A DNA stretch of 64,000 nucleotides from Bacteroidota bacterium (GTDB lineage Bacteria > Bacteroidota > Ignavibacteria > Kapaibacteriales > Kapaibacteriaceae), in contig JAFDZT010000001.1 of NCBI GenBank assembly GCA_018266735.1, forward strand, positions 62,001 to 126,000, given 5' to 3'. The notes beneath the pieces were generated by a model. It saw nothing but the letters and a program-made list of their open reading frames with translations. It was not told the DNA's origin and did no database searches. The translations under genes and the position numbers were made by a program. Positions within the stretch are counted from its first letter, which is position 1, and the number at the start of each line of letters is the position of its first letter. Of this stretch, positions 50,713-60,800 are shown in pieces.

Positions 50713-52827
50713 GTGAAAATTTCGATACGCCCTTCTACCCTCCTCCTTTTCCTCCTTTTCTGTTCCCTTCCTGCCGTTGCGCAGCGTAGAGACAGTACGC
50801 GTGTGCGTGATTCCATCCGCACGTATGCCAAGGAAGGCATTGTGGTGACCGGTACCCGGAACGAAGTGCGAGTAAAGGATTCGCCGGTGCGTGTTGAGGT
50901 GATCGGGAAAGAACGGATACGGACCACGGCCATGGTAACGCTGGCCGACCTGCTCAAAGAGCAGACGGGACTGTTGATGCAAGGGAATGTGCGAACAGGT
51001 GTGCAGATGAACGGACTGGGTCCGGACTACACCATGATCCTGATCGATGGACAGCCCATGGTTGGTCGCGTTGCCGGCGTGCTCGACCTCTCGCGCGTTT
51101 CCGTTGGCAACATCGAACGCGTGGAGATCGTGAAAGGACCGATGTCGAGCATGTACGGAAGCGAGGCGCTCGCTGGCGTGATCAACGTGATCACGAAACG
51201 CCCGAACGATGGATATGGTGGACGTGTATCATCGCAGTACCTGTATCATGGACAGTCGGAGATACAGGCCGAGGGAACGTATGGTTCGGCAACAACGGAG
51301 CTGAGTGCCTTTGCGAACTACAAGAACTCACCATCGTTCACGATTTCGACAACGAGTGGCGAATGGCCGTACTCGTCGTTCGAGGACGGAACATTGCATC
51401 TCAAAGGTCTGTGGACGGTTGCAAAAGGGCTGAAGATCAAGGGTTCTGCACGAGCGTTCGGCACGCATACGCGCGGAACCTTTGTTGAATCAGTGCTCGG
51501 TCAGATCGCCACGAACACCGGAAGTGTAGCGCAATACGATCTAAGCGGTACGGCTGGCGTTGAGTATACAAGTGGGAAGGCGCATCTGTTGGCCAACGCC
51601 TACGCCACGATGTACAATGAGCGCTACAACTTCGATGTGCCACAAGGTGAGCGAGGCACGGTGGACGATCTTCTTCGTCGCACGGCACGTCTGTATACAC
51701 AGTACGATCTCTTGATGGGCGTGAACGATCGGATGACGATCGGTGGCGAGTTCCTCTATGAGGACATCGGAGGCTCACGCTACTACGACTCCCTCACCCC
51801 AGGCTACAAGCCATTCTATCGAACGTATGTTGCCTTCACACAATGGGAGGGGCTTCCGAACGATTGGATCTCATATGTGGTGAGCGCACGCCTGGACGAC
51901 AACAACGTGTATGGAACGGCCATCTCACCGCGCTTCTCTGTTCTGCTCAAACCGGGAGAGCATCTGCGATTCAGCGGATCGATCGGAACAGGATTCAAGG
52001 CACCGGATTTCCGTCAGAACTTCATTGAATTCTCGAACCGACTACCGGGTGCGGGATACGACCTGATCGGCGCGGCCAGACTGGGTGTGCAACTGCAGCC
52101 GGAGCGAAGTCTGTCGTACGATCTTGGGCTCCGCTACGAAGACGCCGTGTTCGATGTTGATGATGCTCACGTGCTCATGAATGCAGAAGTGCGCGCGTTT
52201 CGAAACGACCTGCACAACCTCATCGAGTACTACTTGTATGGATCGTTCGACGGAAGGAACGTGTATTCGTATCGCAACCTTGCGCGCGTGTACACGCAGG
52301 GCCTCGAGGTGAACCTTCGAACGGTAGTGGCGTTCGACGAGGTGGGATCGTTCGGGTTCTCGGGTGGGTATCAACTTCTCGATGCCATGGACAAGGAAGT
52401 GCTCGATGCCATCGACAACGGCCAAGCCGGCACCATCGACAAGCCGCTTACGCGCGACGACTATCATGGACTCTGGGGCAGATCGCGACACAGTGGCAAT
52501 CTGCGTCTTCAGTACGACTCACCGGATCGCGTGTGGAGTGCGAACGTGCGATTCCAGTTCATTGGCAAGTATGGCGACGAGTCGCTCGACAAGAATGGCA
52601 TCGTGATCAGCGATCCGCCACGACGGGTTCTCGACCGCGACGACGAATTCGTCGAAGGCTATACGGTGATGAACGTTGCCTGCACGCGTTCATTCACGGT
52701 GGGTGAGATCGAGAATGCTCTTACGGTCGGAGCCGGCTTGAACAACATCCTCAACGTGTCCAACCCGCAGTATATACCGGGGCTTGTTGGACGACAGTTC
52801 TTTGTGCAGGCGGGATATCGGTTCTAA
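50713..52827 (+). CDS. TonB-dependent outer-membrane receptor
   Basis: A 704-residue receptor starting at GTG (signal peptide MKISIRPSTLLLFLLFCSLPAVAQ). The plug domain has GIVVTGTRNEVRVKDSPVRVEVI, LADLLKEQTGLL, ILIDGQPMVGRVAGVLDLS and VEIVKGPMSSMYGSEALAGVINVITK, typical of vitamin B12/haem/colicin-I-type receptors. The rest is beta-barrel, ending QYIPGLVGRQFFVQAGYRF with the terminal aromatic residue. The ligand is unknown. Its 3' end overlaps the converging paaD gene by four bases. Confidence 0.92.
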   Translation: MKISIRPSTLLLFLLFCSLPAVAQRRDSTRVRDSIRTYAKEGIVVTGTRNEVRVKDSPVRVEVIGKERIRTTAMVTLADLLKEQTGLLMQGNVRTGVQMNGLGPDYTMILIDGQPMVGRVAGVLDLSRVSVGNIERVEIVKGPMSSMYGSEALAGVINVITKRPNDGYGGRVSSQYLYHGQSEIQAEGTYGSATTELSAFANYKNSPSFTISTTSGEWPYSSFEDGTLHLKGLWTVAKGLKIKGSARAFGTHTRGTFVESVLGQIATNTGSVAQYDLSGTAGVEYTSGKAHLLANAYATMYNERYNFDVPQGERGTVDDLLRRTARLYTQYDLLMGVNDRMTIGGEFLYEDIGGSRYYDSLTPGYKPFYRTYVAFTQWEGLPNDWISYVVSARLDDNNVYGTAISPRFSVLLKPGEHLRFSGSIGTGFKAPDFRQNFIEFSNRLPGAGYDLIGAARLGVQLQPERSLSYDLGLRYEDAVFDVDDAHVLMNAEVRAFRNDLHNLIEYYLYGSFDGRNVYSYRNLARVYTQGLEVNLRTVVAFDEVGSFGFSGGYQLLDAMDKEVLDAIDNGQAGTIDKPLTRDDYHGLWGRSRHSGNLRLQYDSPDRVWSANVRFQFIGKYGDESLDKNGIVISDPPRRVLDRDDEFVEGYTVMNVACTRSFTVGEIENALTVGAGLNNILNVSNPQYIPGLVGRQFFVQAGYRF

Positions 52828-53303
52828 ACGGGTTTGAATCCTTCGAACCCTTGTCTGCAAGCATTGCAATAATGCAATGAGCGACACAACGTTGGACCGA
52901 ATGGAGAACGCAACGTGGTGTTATGCGATCCGCAGAACGGACATGCCGTGTTGTTCAAGACCTCGAGAGAGAGCTCGAGTTCATAGGGCTCAGGAGGAGC
53001 AAGGCCATGTTTGAGGAGGGCGGCACGGCCCTTCTCCGTCAGGAGATTGGTGTTCCATGGTACGTCGAAGTTCACGTCTACGGATACAGAGTGCGGACCC
53101 AGTGCTTCGATCGCGGCCGTCACATCGCGGCGCATCACATCGATGGCAGGACATCCGACGAACGTTGGCGTCATTGACACGCGCACATCATTACCATCAG
53201 AAACATCAACAAGAGTGATGATGCCCATGTCGACAACGGAGATCGTTGGGATCTCCGGGTCGTGCACTGATGAAAGTGCGTTCAACACATCTTCACGGGT
53301 CAC
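52824..53303 (-). CDS. paaD: Phenylacetyl-CoA epoxidase subunit PaaD
   Basis: A 159-residue PaaD/MIP18-family protein. The N-terminal domain has LNALSSVHDPEIPTISVVDMGI and TPTFVGCPAIDVMRRDV. The C-terminal zinc ribbon carries CPFCGS, then C, then CNAC. It is involved in assembling the metal centre of the PaaABC monooxygenase that epoxidises phenylacetyl-CoA. It lies one base after paaC on the minus strand. It converges with the TonB receptor gene. Confidence 0.92.
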   Translation of the reverse strand: MTREDVLNALSSVHDPEIPTISVVDMGIITLVDVSDGNDVRVSMTPTFVGCPAIDVMRRDVTAAIEALGPHSVSVDVNFDVPWNTNLLTEKGRAALLKHGLAPPEPYELELSLEVLNNTACPFCGSHNTTLRSPFGPTLCRSLHYCNACRQGFEGFKPV

Positions 53304-53304
53304 G

Positions 53305-54063
53305 TCACCACTCCGCAGAAGGATCCAAGCGGAACACTTCTGTCATTTCATCCAGCAACGGCTGTAGGTCGGCCGTGTGAAATCCTTTCCGCCCTCCGAA
53401 CACCGGAGTGATCGCCTGTACATCCGGCATACGGAGCGAGGCTGCATTCACGATCTCGGTCACATAGGCGATCCAGCGATCGCGCAGTGCGAGCTCACCT
53501 TCAAAGAGGCCACTCGAGATGATCTCGTTCTCGGAATCGGTTGTCTCGAAGATCCCGAGTGCATATGGCATTGCTTCGTCCAAAGCGGCTTGCATACGTG
53601 CTTTGCTTTCTTCGCTTCCTTGTCCGCCCAACTGCACCATCCATGTTTGCCCATGATAGATGTGGTAGCGGATCTCGCCACGCATCTTGCGAGCGAGCTT
53701 TGCCAACGGTTCGTAGGTGGAGTGTTGAAGGGCATCGTAGCGAAGCTTCTCCGACGCATCGAACAAGAAGTGTCGTACGAGTGAGAAGTCGTATTCGCCG
53801 TTTGGCAGTTCCACGAACTGACAGCAATGGAAGTCCCGCTCGTTGCGTGTGAAGGCGATCGTGTCGGGCTGCTGCTCTCCGAGGTCGTGAAGGAGCGAGT
53901 AGAGTGCAAGTGCATGACCGAGCTTGTCCTGCGCGATCGACGAGAATGCAATGTCCTCTTCGAGCAACGGACCCATGCCCGTCCATTCGGAATGGCGGTG
54001 CGCGATGATCAGTGCGTCATCGGCCATTCGATACAGGAGATCTTTGATCGCATTCGTGTTCAT
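53305..54063 (-). CDS. paaC: Phenylacetyl-CoA epoxidase subunit PaaC
   Basis: A 252-residue ferritin-like four-helix protein. PaaC marks are DDALIIAHRHSEWTGMGPLLEEDIA, SSIAQDKLGHALALYSLL, YDFSLVRHFLFDASEKLRYDAL and KMRGEIRYHIYHGQTWM. PaaC is the structural partner of the catalytic PaaA in the PaaACB core. The ATG overlaps the paaB stop by four bases. PaaA is not encoded in the window. Confidence 0.93.
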   Translation of the reverse strand: MNTNAIKDLLYRMADDALIIAHRHSEWTGMGPLLEEDIAFSSIAQDKLGHALALYSLLHDLGEQQPDTIAFTRNERDFHCCQFVELPNGEYDFSLVRHFLFDASEKLRYDALQHSTYEPLAKLARKMRGEIRYHIYHGQTWMVQLGGQGSEESKARMQAALDEAMPYALGIFETTDSENEIISSGLFEGELALRDRWIAYVTEIVNAASLRMPDVQAITPVFGGRKGFHTADLQPLLDEMTEVFRLDPSAEW

Positions 54064-54452
54064 GCTTTCGTTCCTTGCTGTTCTTTCTTGAACTCTTCCA
54101 CCTTGTTCCGAACCATGTAGGCCGAAACGTCACGGTACTTCTTCTCCGGTGTTGTTTCGAAGATCTCACTGTCTTCGGAGGGCATCGTCACGACGTCGCG
54201 TGTGTTGACCACCCAAAGGTTCAATGTTTGTCCGCGGCGAGCATACTGTTCCTTGGCCATCAAGAGTGCCAATTCCTTCGTTGGTGCATGGAGCGATCCA
54301 ACGTGAACATGGCGACCACCACTCTTCTGTTGATGGAACACCTCGTAGGTGTGAAACTGATCGAGTTCGTGTTTTGGTTCCAGTGGATCTGGACGGTCGG
54401 GATCGATTTGAGCCCGCGTCACGCGCGGATCGAGAGAGATGATCGTGGCCAT
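54060..54452 (-). CDS. paaB: Phenylacetyl-CoA epoxidase subunit PaaB
   Basis: A 130-residue PaaB protein, somewhat longer than the E. coli subunit at about 95. The conserved core is YEVFHQQKSGGRHVHVGSLHAPTKELALLMAKEQYARRG with LWVVNTRDV. N- and C-terminal extensions (PRVTRAQIDPDRPDPLEP and KVEEFKKEQQGTKA) are extra. It leads a three-gene unit paaBCD. A TAATTTCG sequence at 54482-54489 on the minus strand lies about 30 bases upstream and could be its promoter. Confidence 0.9.
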   Translation of the reverse strand: MATIISLDPRVTRAQIDPDRPDPLEPKHELDQFHTYEVFHQQKSGGRHVHVGSLHAPTKELALLMAKEQYARRGQTLNLWVVNTRDVVTMPSEDSEIFETTPEKKYRDVSAYMVRNKVEEFKKEQQGTKA

Positions 54453-54522
54453 TGGTTCAGATTCTTCTATGAAGGAATGACCGAAATTACGGAATTGCAG
54501 TCACATGTGTCCGAAATTGGTC

Positions 54523-56859
54523 TTAGTGAAGCACGGTCACGGCGACGGCTCCGGCTGGCCCGTTCGCGTCGAGCAGCAACACATACGGTCCGGTTGGCAA
54601 CATGGACACATCCACACGGAACACATACCGGACCATGCCGCCTTCCTCCCGTGCCTCTATACTTGTTGCGCGCATCACTTCCCGTCGCACAGCATCCTCG
54701 ACAATGAGGGTCGGAACGTCGCCGGGGCCGATGCGCACCACTTCGGTCTCAATGGTGGACGAGGAAGGATTGGGGTACGGTGCCATCATCTGATAGGTGG
54801 AACCGGCCCGGATAATGGTTGTGAGCACGGGGAGGCCGCATCGTGACGTGCCCGTGAGCGTTTCAACAAGGCCCGTGGTAAAGACGGGCACAGGAACATC
54901 TCTGCAGGTGTCGGGGATCATGATCGTATCGACCACCAAGCCCGAGTCGATCGTGGAGCAGCAGATGCGGAGGGTCTTTGTATCGAGTGGGGCGATGACG
55001 ATCGGGAACTGACCTTGTGGCATGCTACAACGAAGATTCACGACCATGAACGGTCGCGAGATCACCAAGGGGCGTACAGAGTCACGATTGCGGATCACAA
55101 GGTCTCTGCACGTCAGGTCACCGACCGTGACGTCGGGTATCTGCAGACCGGGGCCGATGTTCGCGTTCTGAACATCGATCTGATTACGAAGGTTGAGCAC
55201 GACCACATCGATACGATTCGACGTGCCGGGGCAACCATATTCGTCGATGATATCACAATAGTAGGTGCCGGCGCTGCTCACGGAGATCGACGGAGTGGTC
55301 TCGCCTGTGCTCCATCGATACGATGTCATGCCCCGTGGAGCCACAAGTGTCACGGAGTCGTCGAGGCAGATCGTGGTCTTTCCCGTGGCCGTGATCGTTG
55401 GCTCGAACAGAGGTCGAATATCGGCCACAAAGGGTTTCGAGCGGAGAACGCATCCGTTGGTGTCGGTGGCCGTTACGGTGACCGTAGCCGACGCGCGGAC
55501 GACGATGGCATCGGTCGTGTCACCTGTCGACCAACGGAACGACCGATACGGTCCATTCGTCACGCGGAGCATGGCAGAATCACCAAAGCAATACGTGGCC
55601 CCCGAAAGTCCATTCAAAATGAGGGGCGTAGTGGTCGGGTACACGCGCAGCGTGATCGTATCGGCGGATGCCGTACACGTGAGCGTATCGTAGGCGGTAA
55701 CGATGTATCGCCCGGGCTTACTGGCATATCGATCCGGACCGGTTTGACCATCGGACCACTTGTATCGAAGCAGATCTGGCGTGGACGTGAGGAGAACACT
55801 ATCGCCCTCACATACATAGACCAGGTCACCCTGTGCGATGGAAACGAGACGTGGTCGAGCATTGAAGTTCGAACGGTAGACCTCTGTGCCGACAACGAAT
55901 CCCAGCGTGTCGCTGATCATCCAGATATCGTCCAAGTTCGCGGTCGCATCGATGCCGCATACACGAAGCTCCCATGTTCGACCCGCATCCGATGTGTAAT
56001 ACACTTGGCGTTCAGCACCTACACCCCAACCTGCTCGTTCGCTGACAAGGAAGGTTCCGTAGTTCGTAGAGGGTGTGCGAAAACGCGTCCACGAGGCTCC
56101 CATATCCGTAGAGAACCGATACTCCCCTGTGACCAATCCGCCACCGAAGCACTCGCTTCCCGCACTCGGAACGAGAAACGATCTTCCGACGTGGGAAAGC
56201 TCTTCATTCCATGTTCGAAAGCCGGATGTGGCGAACTCGCTCCATGTGCGACCATAGTCATTGGTCGACCAGATCATCCCGCTCGACGCGGCGTATCCAC
56301 TTCCGTCGCGATACAGGATCGCATCCGTGAGTCCGGTCCCGATGTCGTTCGCCTCAAAGAACGACCATGTCGTCCCACCATCCGTGGTGCGATAGAATCG
56401 TGGTGGTTCTTGACAGCCGCCAACGAGGTAGACGCCTTCATTCTGCGTCAAGAAGTAACATCCCCACGGATTATCACCAGTAGGGATACTTGGTGAGACG
56501 TTGATCCACGAGACGCCGCCATTATTGGACCGATAGATGCCACCGGGTCCGGACGTATATCCCACTAGTGGCGTAAGGAACTGTATGCTCTCGAGGAACG
56601 GATCGCCATTGATCCGAGTACCAAGCCATGTGGTCCCACCGTCTGTGGTCCTGATCACCCGTCCGTCTTCCGAGCAAACCCATCCGTAGCGAGGATCAGC
56701 AGGTAGGAAGAACACGTCCAGGTACATCACGTTCTCGCTGTATCCCGGTGGGAGCACACACTTCGTCCATTGTGCCTCCGTAGGCACGGGAGCAATAGCT
56801 AGCAAGGTGATCAGAGAGAAGATCGCCTGTAGAGTTGCAGAACGGAGTGGTGTGAACAA
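54523..56859 (-). CDS. Secreted propeller plus Ig-repeat protein with T9SS-type tail
   Basis: A 778-residue protein. It appears to start with TTG (MFTPLRSATLQAIF), because no ATG or GTG fits; the signal peptide ends near PTEAQ. Residues about 40-345 form a YCF48/BNR-like propeller with RTTDGGTTW, RSNNGGVSW, RTTDGGTTW, STDMGASWT and TSDAGRTW. Two or three Ig-like repeats (VYVCEGDSVLLTSTP, ATGKTTICLDDSVTLVAP) follow, then a DUF-like cysteine-containing segment. A sorting-type C-terminus with YPNPSSSTIETEV ends the protein. It is probably exported by T9SS. It follows the choice-of-anchor protein gene by 23 bases. Confidence 0.8.
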   Translation of the reverse strand: MFTPLRSATLQAIFSLITLLAIAPVPTEAQWTKCVLPPGYSENVMYLDVFFLPADPRYGWVCSEDGRVIRTTDGGTTWLGTRINGDPFLESIQFLTPLVGYTSGPGGIYRSNNGGVSWINVSPSIPTGDNPWGCYFLTQNEGVYLVGGCQEPPRFYRTTDGGTTWSFFEANDIGTGLTDAILYRDGSGYAASSGMIWSTNDYGRTWSEFATSGFRTWNEELSHVGRSFLVPSAGSECFGGGLVTGEYRFSTDMGASWTRFRTPSTNYGTFLVSERAGWGVGAERQVYYTSDAGRTWELRVCGIDATANLDDIWMISDTLGFVVGTEVYRSNFNARPRLVSIAQGDLVYVCEGDSVLLTSTPDLLRYKWSDGQTGPDRYASKPGRYIVTAYDTLTCTASADTITLRVYPTTTPLILNGLSGATYCFGDSAMLRVTNGPYRSFRWSTGDTTDAIVVRASATVTVTATDTNGCVLRSKPFVADIRPLFEPTITATGKTTICLDDSVTLVAPRGMTSYRWSTGETTPSISVSSAGTYYCDIIDEYGCPGTSNRIDVVVLNLRNQIDVQNANIGPGLQIPDVTVGDLTCRDLVIRNRDSVRPLVISRPFMVVNLRCSMPQGQFPIVIAPLDTKTLRICCSTIDSGLVVDTIMIPDTCRDVPVPVFTTGLVETLTGTSRCGLPVLTTIIRAGSTYQMMAPYPNPSSSTIETEVVRIGPGDVPTLIVEDAVRREVMRATSIEAREEGGMVRYVFRVDVSMLPTGPYVLLLDANGPAGAVAVTVLH

Positions 56860-56882
56860 GGTTGTCAGTGCGTGACGTGTGC

Positions 56883-57710
56883 TTAGTGAACGATCAGGGC
56901 CCGCGACCGTACAATGCGGCGGTCGCTGATCAGTGTGATCATGTAGGCTCCGGTGCGAGCCGGTATCCCTTCAGCCATGCCACCATTCCATTGAAAGATT
57001 CCACGGTCCGCTTCTGCGGTGAAGGCTCCTTCAAAAATACGCTGTCCTTGCATGTCCGTGACGGCCACTTCGAAACGTTCTTGTGGTTCTGCCGCGAACT
57101 CCACGGTCACAAGGTTCGAGGAGGGAAGCGGGGTCGCAAGGCTGCTGTATACCGGGATCGTGGCCTCTGCAACGTCTGTGGTCTTCTCAACGGTGATCTG
57201 GATGGGTGTCATGTGATTCCAGAGGTCATTCGCGTCCTCTCGTCCATTGCCATTCACGGCATTCCCCGTCGCCAACAGATAGTAGGTCCCCGGAGTGGTC
57301 GGAGCCTTCCACGAGAACGAGAATGTTGCCTTGCCGCCCGAAATCGTCCTTGGTGAGGACTGCGTGAGTTCTCCTCCGCTGAGATACAAACCTGACCCAG
57401 CGACCAGTGTGCCCGCGTTGGTCTGCGATGTCAGAGAGGACTTCACGCCAATGTTTACGCCAGCCCTGGTTCTTGAGGCATGGGCAACAACGACAGAGAA
57501 CTGCATTGTCTCTCCGGGTTGCATCACGATCGGTTGAGTTGTTGAAAGTGAGACGGTCGTTGCCGTACTCGCGGCCGAACCGTGGCAACCACCGCCGCCA
57601 CAGCCTTGAGAGGTGGGCAGGGTTCTTCCCACGTATCCACTTGGGTTGGCAAACAGGGCCGAGGTTGCAAGTGAAAAGGCGAGGATCTGTAAGATGTAGC
57701 GTGCAAGCAT
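56883..57710 (-). CDS. Secreted choice-of-anchor-V-like protein with C-terminal sorting-type domain
   Basis: A 275-residue protein starting MLARYILQILAFSLATSALFAN. Near the mature N-terminus it has TLPTSQGCGGGGCHGSA, with Cys37, Cys42 and His43. The spacing is C-x4-C-H, so it is not a standard CxxCH haem motif, although related proteins carry such a motif. A reelin-like beta domain follows (PGETMQFSVVVAHASRTRAGVNIGV, WKAPTTPGTYYLLATGNAVNGNG). The last 80 residues, with FEVAVTDMQGQRIFEG and IPARTGAYMITLIS, match the type-A sorting domain of T9SS cargo. It is transcribed with the gene at 54523-56859. Confidence 0.75.
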   Translation of the reverse strand: MLARYILQILAFSLATSALFANPSGYVGRTLPTSQGCGGGGCHGSAASTATTVSLSTTQPIVMQPGETMQFSVVVAHASRTRAGVNIGVKSSLTSQTNAGTLVAGSGLYLSGGELTQSSPRTISGGKATFSFSWKAPTTPGTYYLLATGNAVNGNGREDANDLWNHMTPIQITVEKTTDVAEATIPVYSSLATPLPSSNLVTVEFAAEPQERFEVAVTDMQGQRIFEGAFTAEADRGIFQWNGGMAEGIPARTGAYMITLISDRRIVRSRALIVH

Positions 57711-57781
57711 AGAAATGGATCCGTTAGTGGTGAAGGATTGCTGGTATGATATCCTTGGGTGGGAAAGAGTTACCACAAAAA

Positions 57782-57809
57782 GAAAGGGCGCACCGAAGTG
57801 CGCCCTTTC
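57782..57809 (-). terminator. Rho-independent terminator after the giant adhesin gene
   Basis: A perfect 12-bp stem (GAAAGGGCGCAC / GTGCGCCCTTTC) with a four-base loop CGAA on the plus strand. On the minus strand it is followed by TTTTT. It lies 23 bases beyond the stop codon of the large minus-strand gene and before the downstream unit starting at 57710. Confidence 0.9.
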
Positions 57810-57831
57810 CTGTTACATGTCGGCGTATGTC

Positions 57832-60800
57832 TTATTGACGTACGAGACGGACTGTCCAGCGTTCGTTGTTCGTGGTGACAACTACGTTGTACACACCAGA
57901 GGCAAGTTGACCCATGTCAACCGTGCTCTTGAACTGACCGCCTTGAGCCATATCGTTCACACTGAGGACCTTCTCACCAACCAAGTTGAAGAGTTCGATA
58001 CGAACCGAACCTGCTTCGCTTGTGGTGGTCGAAACCGTGAACATACCGTTCGTTGGGTTCGGGAAGATCTCGAGACCGTTCGTGTGACCAGCTACAACGT
58101 CATCGTTCACATCCGTGAGGATAACGTCGAATGGCTGAGACATCGACGAGCAGGTGTTGTCATCCATGATCTCGACGCGATACGTACCAGGGAGTGCTAC
58201 GATGAGCTTCTGAGCCGTTGCGCCTGTGATCATTGTGCCATTGCGATACCACTGATATGCATCAGCAACATTGGAGATGGCCTTCAGGGTATCACCAGTA
58301 CGGTTGATGGTCGGACGAGCTGGCAGCAGGTTCACCTTGACATTCAGATCCGGCGAAGTTGCTTCGCAACGGGTGTTGTCTGTGACCGTGACAGTGTACT
58401 TACCACCATCTGTGACTGTGATCTCACGAGTCGTAGCACCGTTTGACCAGTAGTACGACTTGAATCCTGTTGGCGCGCTCAATGTGACCGCATTGCCTTC
58501 GCAGAAGGTGAGCGGACCATTTGCTGTGACAACCGGCGAGATAGCTGGCTTCAGTGTGATCTTCACGGTATCGGATGTACCAACGCAACCGTTGACATCA
58601 ACAACGCTTACCGTGATGTTGTCTGTTTGCTTCACAACGATCGTGCGGCCATTGCCATAGTTCGTTCCAGCGGAGCTGGACCATGTATAGCTGTTATAGC
58701 CTGCTGGAGCGGTGACGGTCACTGAGTCATTGGCACAAAGTGTCGTCGAACCGATCGTCGTAAGAACTGGCTGTGGCTTAGCATAGACGATCACTTCAAC
58801 CGGTGTTGATCTACCTGTGCAACCATTCGTGTCGGCGATTGCCACAGAGTATTCACCCGATGTTGTAACCGTGATCGAACGCGTCGTTGCGCCATTCGAC
58901 CAGCGATAGATGCTGAAGCCAGCAGGTGCTGTCAGAGTTACGCTGCCACCTTCGCAGAATGTTCTTGGACCGCTTGCCGTGATGATCGGCAGAGTGGTTG
59001 GGAAGACATTCACTTGGATGGAATCGGAGCTGTTCGAGCAACCATTGTTGTCTGTTACTACGACCCAGTACAGACCGGTGCGGTTTGCAACGATGTTGCG
59101 ACCCGTCTCACCAGTGTTCCAAGCGTAGGAAGCGAATCCAAGCGGTGCGGACAGTGTAACGTCGCCACCTTGGCAGAACGTTGTTGGTCCGCTTGCTGTG
59201 ACGCGAGCCGTTGGAAGCTGATTGATCGTAACGTTCAGCGTGTTGAGTACTGTACAGTTGAACGTGTTACGTTCCGACACTGTAAGAGTACCGCCACCTG
59301 GCAACGTCCACTCAACTTGTACGTTCGGCGTGCCTTGACCACCGCGGATGATACCACCCGTGATCGTCCAGGTATATGCATTACCCGGTACACCTGGTGT
59401 GCCATACGATTGGATCGTGTTCTGGCAAACGCTGTTCGGTCCGGAGATCGAAGGCGTTGGGTTCGGGTTGATCGTTACGCTGATCGACGAAGTTGTCGAG
59501 CATCCGAAGATGTTCGTGTGCGTGAGCGTGACCGTTCCGTTTTGTGGAACCGTCGTCGTGTTGAACCACTGAACTCCGATCGAGGTCGTAGCATTCGATA
59601 CGATCTGACCGTTGGAAGATACCGACCACGTGTAGGTGGAGATAGCTGCCGGAGTTGTCGTGATGTTCGACGTATACGTTGCCGTATTGATCGTTTGTGG
59701 CGTCGTGTTCAGATTCGTAGCACAGACCGGGCTAGGACCAGTGATGATCGGAGCGTTCGGATTTGGGTTCACAGTGATCGCACGCGATGTTGATGTCGCG
59801 CAGACCGGTGTTACGCCAAGAACGGTTTCCGTTACAGCCACTGTACCAGGACCTGCTGCACCCCACTGAACAGTGATCGTGTTCGAGCTACCACCGCTGA
59901 TGATCGAACCGCCTGTTACCGTCCATACCCACGAGTTGCCAACAACGTTCGGTGTCGTGTACGTGTGAACAGAGTTCGCACATACGTTCGGCACACCACC
60001 TGTAGCGCTCGTGATGTTTGGCGTTGGGATCGGCTTGATGATGATCGAATCCTTCACGGTCGTGATGCATGTAGAGCCAGGAACTGTTTCCGTGACCTGC
60101 ACGCTTCCACCGGCGCCTGTGCTCCAGGTGACCGTGATCGTATTCGTGTTCTGACCAGCGATGATCGTACCACCAGTGACAACCCAGTTCCAAACGTTGG
60201 CTGGTGTTGCGAACGTCGTGTAGACGTGCGTGCTACCTGCGCAAACGAGACCTGGACGTTGCGATACTGGCGAACCGTAACCGGTCGTGCTGCTGATGGA
60301 AGGCGTTGGGATCGGGTTGACCTGAACCTGACGCGTGACCGTTGTAGCACAACCACCACCAGATGCAGTTTCTGTCAGCGTGATCGTTTGAAGACCTGGC
60401 TGGATCCACTGTACCGTGATGCTGTTCGATGTTGGGAAGCCTGCTACTGGAGCGAAGCTGTTCGATGCAGAGATCGACCAGAGGTATGTGCTACCGGCAA
60501 CGGCTGGTGTCGAATACGTTTGGATCGTATTCAAACATGCGACCGTGGAACCGGAGATCACAGGTGTTGGCGTGTAGGTCACGTCAACATTCTGAACGAC
60601 CGTGCGCGAGCAGTTCGTACCGGCTGTTGTCTCTGTGACGCGCAGTGTACCCGTACCGATGATGTTCCAGAGAACGTTCACCGTGTTCGTGTTGCTTGCG
60701 CCAGTGATCGAACCGCCTGTGGCCAACCAAGCGTACGTGTTGCCGACGTTGTTCTGCGTGGAATACGTGATCGTTTGACCAACGCATGCCTTGCCAACAT

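Noticed and set aside
57590..57710. Cytochrome c haem site in the protein at 56883-57710
   Set aside because: The cysteines are four residues apart, not two, so a standard CxxCH is absent.
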